Source: Hymenobacter telluris
Lineage (GTDB): Bacteria > Bacteroidota > Bacteroidia > Cytophagales > Hymenobacteraceae
Assembly (NCBI RefSeq): GCF_017313265.1
Contig: NZ_JAFLQZ010000010.1
Location: forward strand, 1 to 64,000
Direction: 5' to 3'
Length of the DNA: 64,000 bases
The notes below the pieces were generated by a model. It did no database searches and had not been told where the DNA came from. It was given only the letters and a program-made list of their open reading frames with translations. The translations under genes and the position numbers were made by a program. Positions 61,551-64,000 of this stretch are shown here, in pieces. Each line of letters opens with the position of its first letter. The stretch's first letter is position 1.

Positions 61551-62561
61551 CTATATCTCGTCGAAAAACGACTTCTCCGTGGAGGCTACGGCAGCCATAC
61601 CGGGCTGGCCGGGGTGCGTGGCCGGTGAGGGCTGCACTATTTCGGGGTGGCTGGGGCCCACGGGTTGAATATCGGGTACTGTGGGCTCGGTGTAGGGTTC
61701 TACGGGGTTGGGCACCACTGCCGGGCCGGGCTCATAAATGCGCGACGGATCAGCTTTGCCAGGGTTTTCGTCGGGCGTCCGGTCGGGCTGGATGTCGGGG
61801 CCGGGCGTTTGGGCGGGGGCGCCGGGGTCGGGCTGCTGGCCGGGCTTGGGGTTGTAGTTGCGTGGCTCAGCAATGGCCGAGGGCGCGCTAGCAAAGGAAG
61901 TGGCCGAGCCACCGATGGCGGCAGCGGAAGAAGTAGCAGAGGAAGTAGCGTACATGGCGGCGGGTTGAGGTGAGTCGGCCTCCGAATCGGGCCGGTTTAC
62001 CTTTACGCTAGCTGCACGGGAAAGGATGGCGGCGGTGCTGGCTTTTGGCTGCAACCGGGCTTTTTCGGCCTTCGCCAATGCTTCCGACGCTAAGTGGTGC
62101 AGGTCGCGCACCAAGCCTTCCAAGTGGGCTTCCAAGCGCTGGCACTCCTGCCCGAGGCCGCTCACTTCCTTCTTCATTTCGGCAATCGTCTTTTCCGACT
62201 GCTGATACGCGTCTTCTACCACGGCGCGGGCTTTTTGGCGGGCATCGGCTAGCAGTTGCTCGGCTTTGAGTTGGGCTTCCCGGATGCGCAATTCGGCGTC
62301 GCGCTGGGCCTGCTCGGTGATGCTGTTACCGGTGTCTTCAGCGGTTTTCAGGGTGCGGTAGAGGCTGGTTTCCACTTCGCGCATCTTGCTTACGTCCTGG
62401 GTGGCGTGGTCGAGCTTCACGCGCAATTCGCGGTTCTCGTCGCCCATTCGCTCCCACTGCTGCGAGAGGGTAACCAGAAAGGCTTCCACCTCTTCTTTAT
62501 TGAGTCCCCGAAAGGCTTTTTCGAAGGTTTTCTGCCGGATATCGAGGGCGGTGATTTTCAT
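61551..62561 (-). CDS. DivIVA-domain coiled-coil protein
   Basis: A 336-residue cytoplasmic protein. The N-terminal DivIVA motif is TALDIRQKTFEKAFRGLNKEEVEAFL, followed by a long coiled coil to about residue 175 (ENRELRVKLDHATQDV, RDAELRIREAQLKAEQLLADARQKAR). The C-terminal 150 residues are low-complexity and proline-rich (PGQQPDPGAPAQTPGP). Such proteins bind curved membranes and scaffold division or growth in some bacteria; the role in Bacteroidota is not known to me. It is a single gene followed by its own terminator. Confidence 0.88.
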   Translation of the reverse strand: MKITALDIRQKTFEKAFRGLNKEEVEAFLVTLSQQWERMGDENRELRVKLDHATQDVSKMREVETSLYRTLKTAEDTGNSITEQAQRDAELRIREAQLKAEQLLADARQKARAVVEDAYQQSEKTIAEMKKEVSGLGQECQRLEAHLEGLVRDLHHLASEALAKAEKARLQPKASTAAILSRAASVKVNRPDSEADSPQPAAMYATSSATSSAAAIGGSATSFASAPSAIAEPRNYNPKPGQQPDPGAPAQTPGPDIQPDRTPDENPGKADPSRIYEPGPAVVPNPVEPYTEPTVPDIQPVGPSHPEIVQPSPATHPGQPGMAAVASTEKSFFDEI

Positions 62562-62678
62562 GATTCAGTATCAAGTAATGAGTAGGTAGTAATGAGTGTA
62601 GAAGCGGGTGTTAGGCGTACGCAGCAGAATCGTTGAAAATCGAAATTCAACAACGGTCGTCTTGCTACTCAGTACTAG

Positions 62679-63611
62679 CTACTCACTACTAATTTTCCAC
62701 ACGGCCAGGCTACGGTCGTCGCTACACGAAACTAGCCGATTCTGGCTTGCCGGCCAAAACAACTTGTTGACGGAAGTGCCGTGTCCGGCGTGCCGCGCCC
62801 GGTCTACCACGCGCAGCAAGGTGAGGGTTTCGGCGTCCCAGAGCTTGATGCTTTTGTCCATGCTGCACGTAGCCAGCAGTTGGCCGTCGGGCGAGAATTT
62901 CAGGTGGTTGATGGTGAACAGGTGCGCCACAATGCTACGGTGCTCAAGGTAGCCGGCGGCCACGTCCCACACCCGCAAATGCGCATCACGGCCGGCCGTA
63001 AGCAGGTAGCGGCCATCGGGCGAATAGGCAGCGGTAAACACCGAGTTGGTACTGCCGCTGATGGTGTGCTTCACGGCCAAGGTATCGGCGTCCAGCACCC
63101 GAATCAGCCAATCGGAGCTGCCTATGGCTAGTTCCCCCCGGTTTTCGTGCAGCGTGAGGCAGCGCAGGCTTTTATCGGAGAGCCGCAGCAAGGTTTCCAC
63201 CCGAAAATCGGGGGCGCGCAGCACGGCCAGTGTCCCATCGGCCAGGGCTACGTACAGCCGCTGCCGCGCTTCGGAATACACCATATCGAAGATGGCCACG
63301 GGCGGCAAGGCGGTAGCAAAAACCAGCTTTTTCTCCAGCAAATCGATGGCCTGAATACCCTGGAAATTGTGACCCAGCAGCAACAGATTCCGCTCTGGCA
63401 GGTGCAGCAAGGCGTACACCGAGTTTTCCACCTTGGCTACCAGCTCGCCGTCTTGCTCGGCGGCATCGGCGCGCCAGGCTGCTACCAGGCCATCGGCCCC
63501 GCTGGAATAGAAGCTGGCGGCGCCCGGAGTACCCGCCAGGGCATACACACAGTCGCGGTGCCCGGTGAGGGCGGCGAGTTTCTGAACTTCGGGACGGTGC
63601 AACAGAGCCAT
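62679..63611 (-). CDS. WD40-repeat protein
   Basis: A 310-residue protein without a signal peptide, made of WD40 blades: LAALTGHRDCVYALA, GLVAAWRADAAE, LRCLTLHENRGELAIGSSDWLIRVLD, SVFTAAYSPDGRYLLTAGRDAHLRVWD, TINHLKFSPDGQLLATCSMDKSIKLWD and a final RLVSCSDDRSLAVWKI. It probably forms a seven-bladed cytoplasmic scaffold; no partner is evident. Its start codon is 4 bp from the palindrome that separates it from the divergent PPTase gene. Confidence 0.93.
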   Translation of the reverse strand: MALLHRPEVQKLAALTGHRDCVYALAGTPGAASFYSSGADGLVAAWRADAAEQDGELVAKVENSVYALLHLPERNLLLLGHNFQGIQAIDLLEKKLVFATALPPVAIFDMVYSEARQRLYVALADGTLAVLRAPDFRVETLLRLSDKSLRCLTLHENRGELAIGSSDWLIRVLDADTLAVKHTISGSTNSVFTAAYSPDGRYLLTAGRDAHLRVWDVAAGYLEHRSIVAHLFTINHLKFSPDGQLLATCSMDKSIKLWDAETLTLLRVVDRARHAGHGTSVNKLFWPASQNRLVSCSDDRSLAVWKISSE

Positions 63612-63614
63612 ACC

Positions 63615-63749
63615 GCGAAGGTAAGACAGTAGCGCGAAGCCTTTGCTTCGCGCACCGTTGCAGAAGGTGCAGAACAGGTATTATAGGCGGTGTGCCAGTC
63701 GGGTAATGTTTCGCGAAGCAAAGGCTTCGCGCTACTGTCTTACCTTCGC
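63615..63749. repeat. Perfect palindrome filling a divergent intergenic region
   Basis: Left arm (63615-63652) and right arm (63712-63749) are complementary without mismatch over about 38 bp: GCGAAGGTAAGACAGTAGCG... and ...CGCTACTGTCTTACCTTCGC. Both arms also hold GCGCGAAGCCTTTGCTTCGCG hairpins. The repeat reaches to within 3 and 4 bp of the two start codons, leaving no separate promoter space. Confidence 0.95.
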
Positions 63750-63753
63750 CGTT

Positions 63754-64000
63754 ATGCCCTTGCATTCCCTTACTCCCCTCTCCGAGCACGCCGCATTAGG
63801 CTTGTGGCGGCTGGAAGAAACCGTTGAAGACCTGTTTGCTACCGTGCCAGACCCCACCCATTACGCGGCCCTGCTACCCACCGGCCGCCACGCAGCGCGC
63901 GGCACGCAATGGCTGGCGGGCCGGGCGCTGGCGCACGAACTATTACGCGAGTTTACGCCCGCTCCGGCCCTACTTTCCAACGACCCCAACGGCCGCCCGT
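63754..64000 (+). CDS. 4'-phosphopantetheinyl transferase superfamily protein (partial)
   Basis: The first 82 residues of an Sfp-type transferase that attaches the phosphopantetheine arm of CoA to carrier proteins. The visible part has the alpha-helical segment QWLAGRALAHELLREF and, near the window end, LLSNDPNGRP, which corresponds to the conserved substrate-binding NGRP motif. The catalytic motif and C-terminus are beyond the window edge. The ATG at 63754 is immediately after the palindrome. Confidence 0.85.
   Translation, partial: MPLHSLTPLSEHAALGLWRLEETVEDLFATVPDPTHYAALLPTGRHAARGTQWLAGRALAHELLREFTPAPALLSNDPNGRP

Overview
The window looks like chromosomal DNA of a Bacteroidota of the order Cytophagales, most probably a Hymenobacter or close relative. 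This is inferred from the GC-rich coding sequence, type IX secretion genes (PorQ- and PorE-like), DUF5723, DUF5916 and DUF6702 family proteins, TAnnTTTG-type promoter boxes and the absence of strong Shine-Dalgarno sequences. No rRNA, complete tRNA, CRISPR array, transposase or prophage was seen. About 59 protein genes are supported, plus a partial gene at the right edge and a doubtful fragment at the left edge.

Layout. 0-11 kb: proteostasis and envelope genes (hslU, porQ, lon, a PorE-like OmpA lipoprotein-type gene, a small DUF6702 protein, rseP, dxr). 11-16.9 kb: small accessory genes on the minus strand (a three-gene cluster with a GreA-like protein, a receiver-only response regulator, an SPFH protein with a HAD phosphatase) and a GH3-family gene. 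17-22 kb: OsmC, a membrane protein, dnaA, and a UshA-type nucleotidase split into two genes with a barstar-like gene between them. 22-28.5 kb: both methylmalonyl-CoA mutase subunits, then a Fic protein whose C-terminal third is strikingly AT-rich. 28.7-43 kb: a mixed set including an MBL hydrolase, a membrane adenylate cyclase, HAD, DUF1349, two DoxX, ankyrin, SDR, a J-domain-like protein without HPD, an FAD reductase, an alpha/beta hydrolase and an L,D-transpeptidase. 43-53 kb: a NUDIX hydrolase, a beta-propeller protein, two paralogous DUF5723 proteins, meaB (which serves the mutase 22 kb away), a VOC protein and a large DUF5916 protein. 53-61 kb: a minus-strand envelope-signalling block made of an ECF sigma factor, an anti-sigma/HEAT protein, three DUF4097-type secreted proteins, and a BlaI repressor with a BlaR1-like M56 peptidase. 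61-64 kb: folB, a DivIVA-domain protein, a WD40 protein and a truncated 4'-phosphopantetheinyl transferase.

The most unusual layer lies between the genes. There are more than a dozen long inverted repeats from several sequence families. One family has a roughly 44-nt hairpin unit (U) that occurs as U...U', as U'...U and as a single unit. One U'...U copy, with perfect 48-bp arms, sits in frame inside mutB and adds about 41 residues to the linker before the B12 domain. Another palindrome fills an entire divergent intergenic region, and two others are nested.

The best-resolved regulatory region is upstream of blaI. Three 16-bp TACGA-type operators lie just upstream of, between and just downstream of the elements of a Bacteroidota-type promoter.
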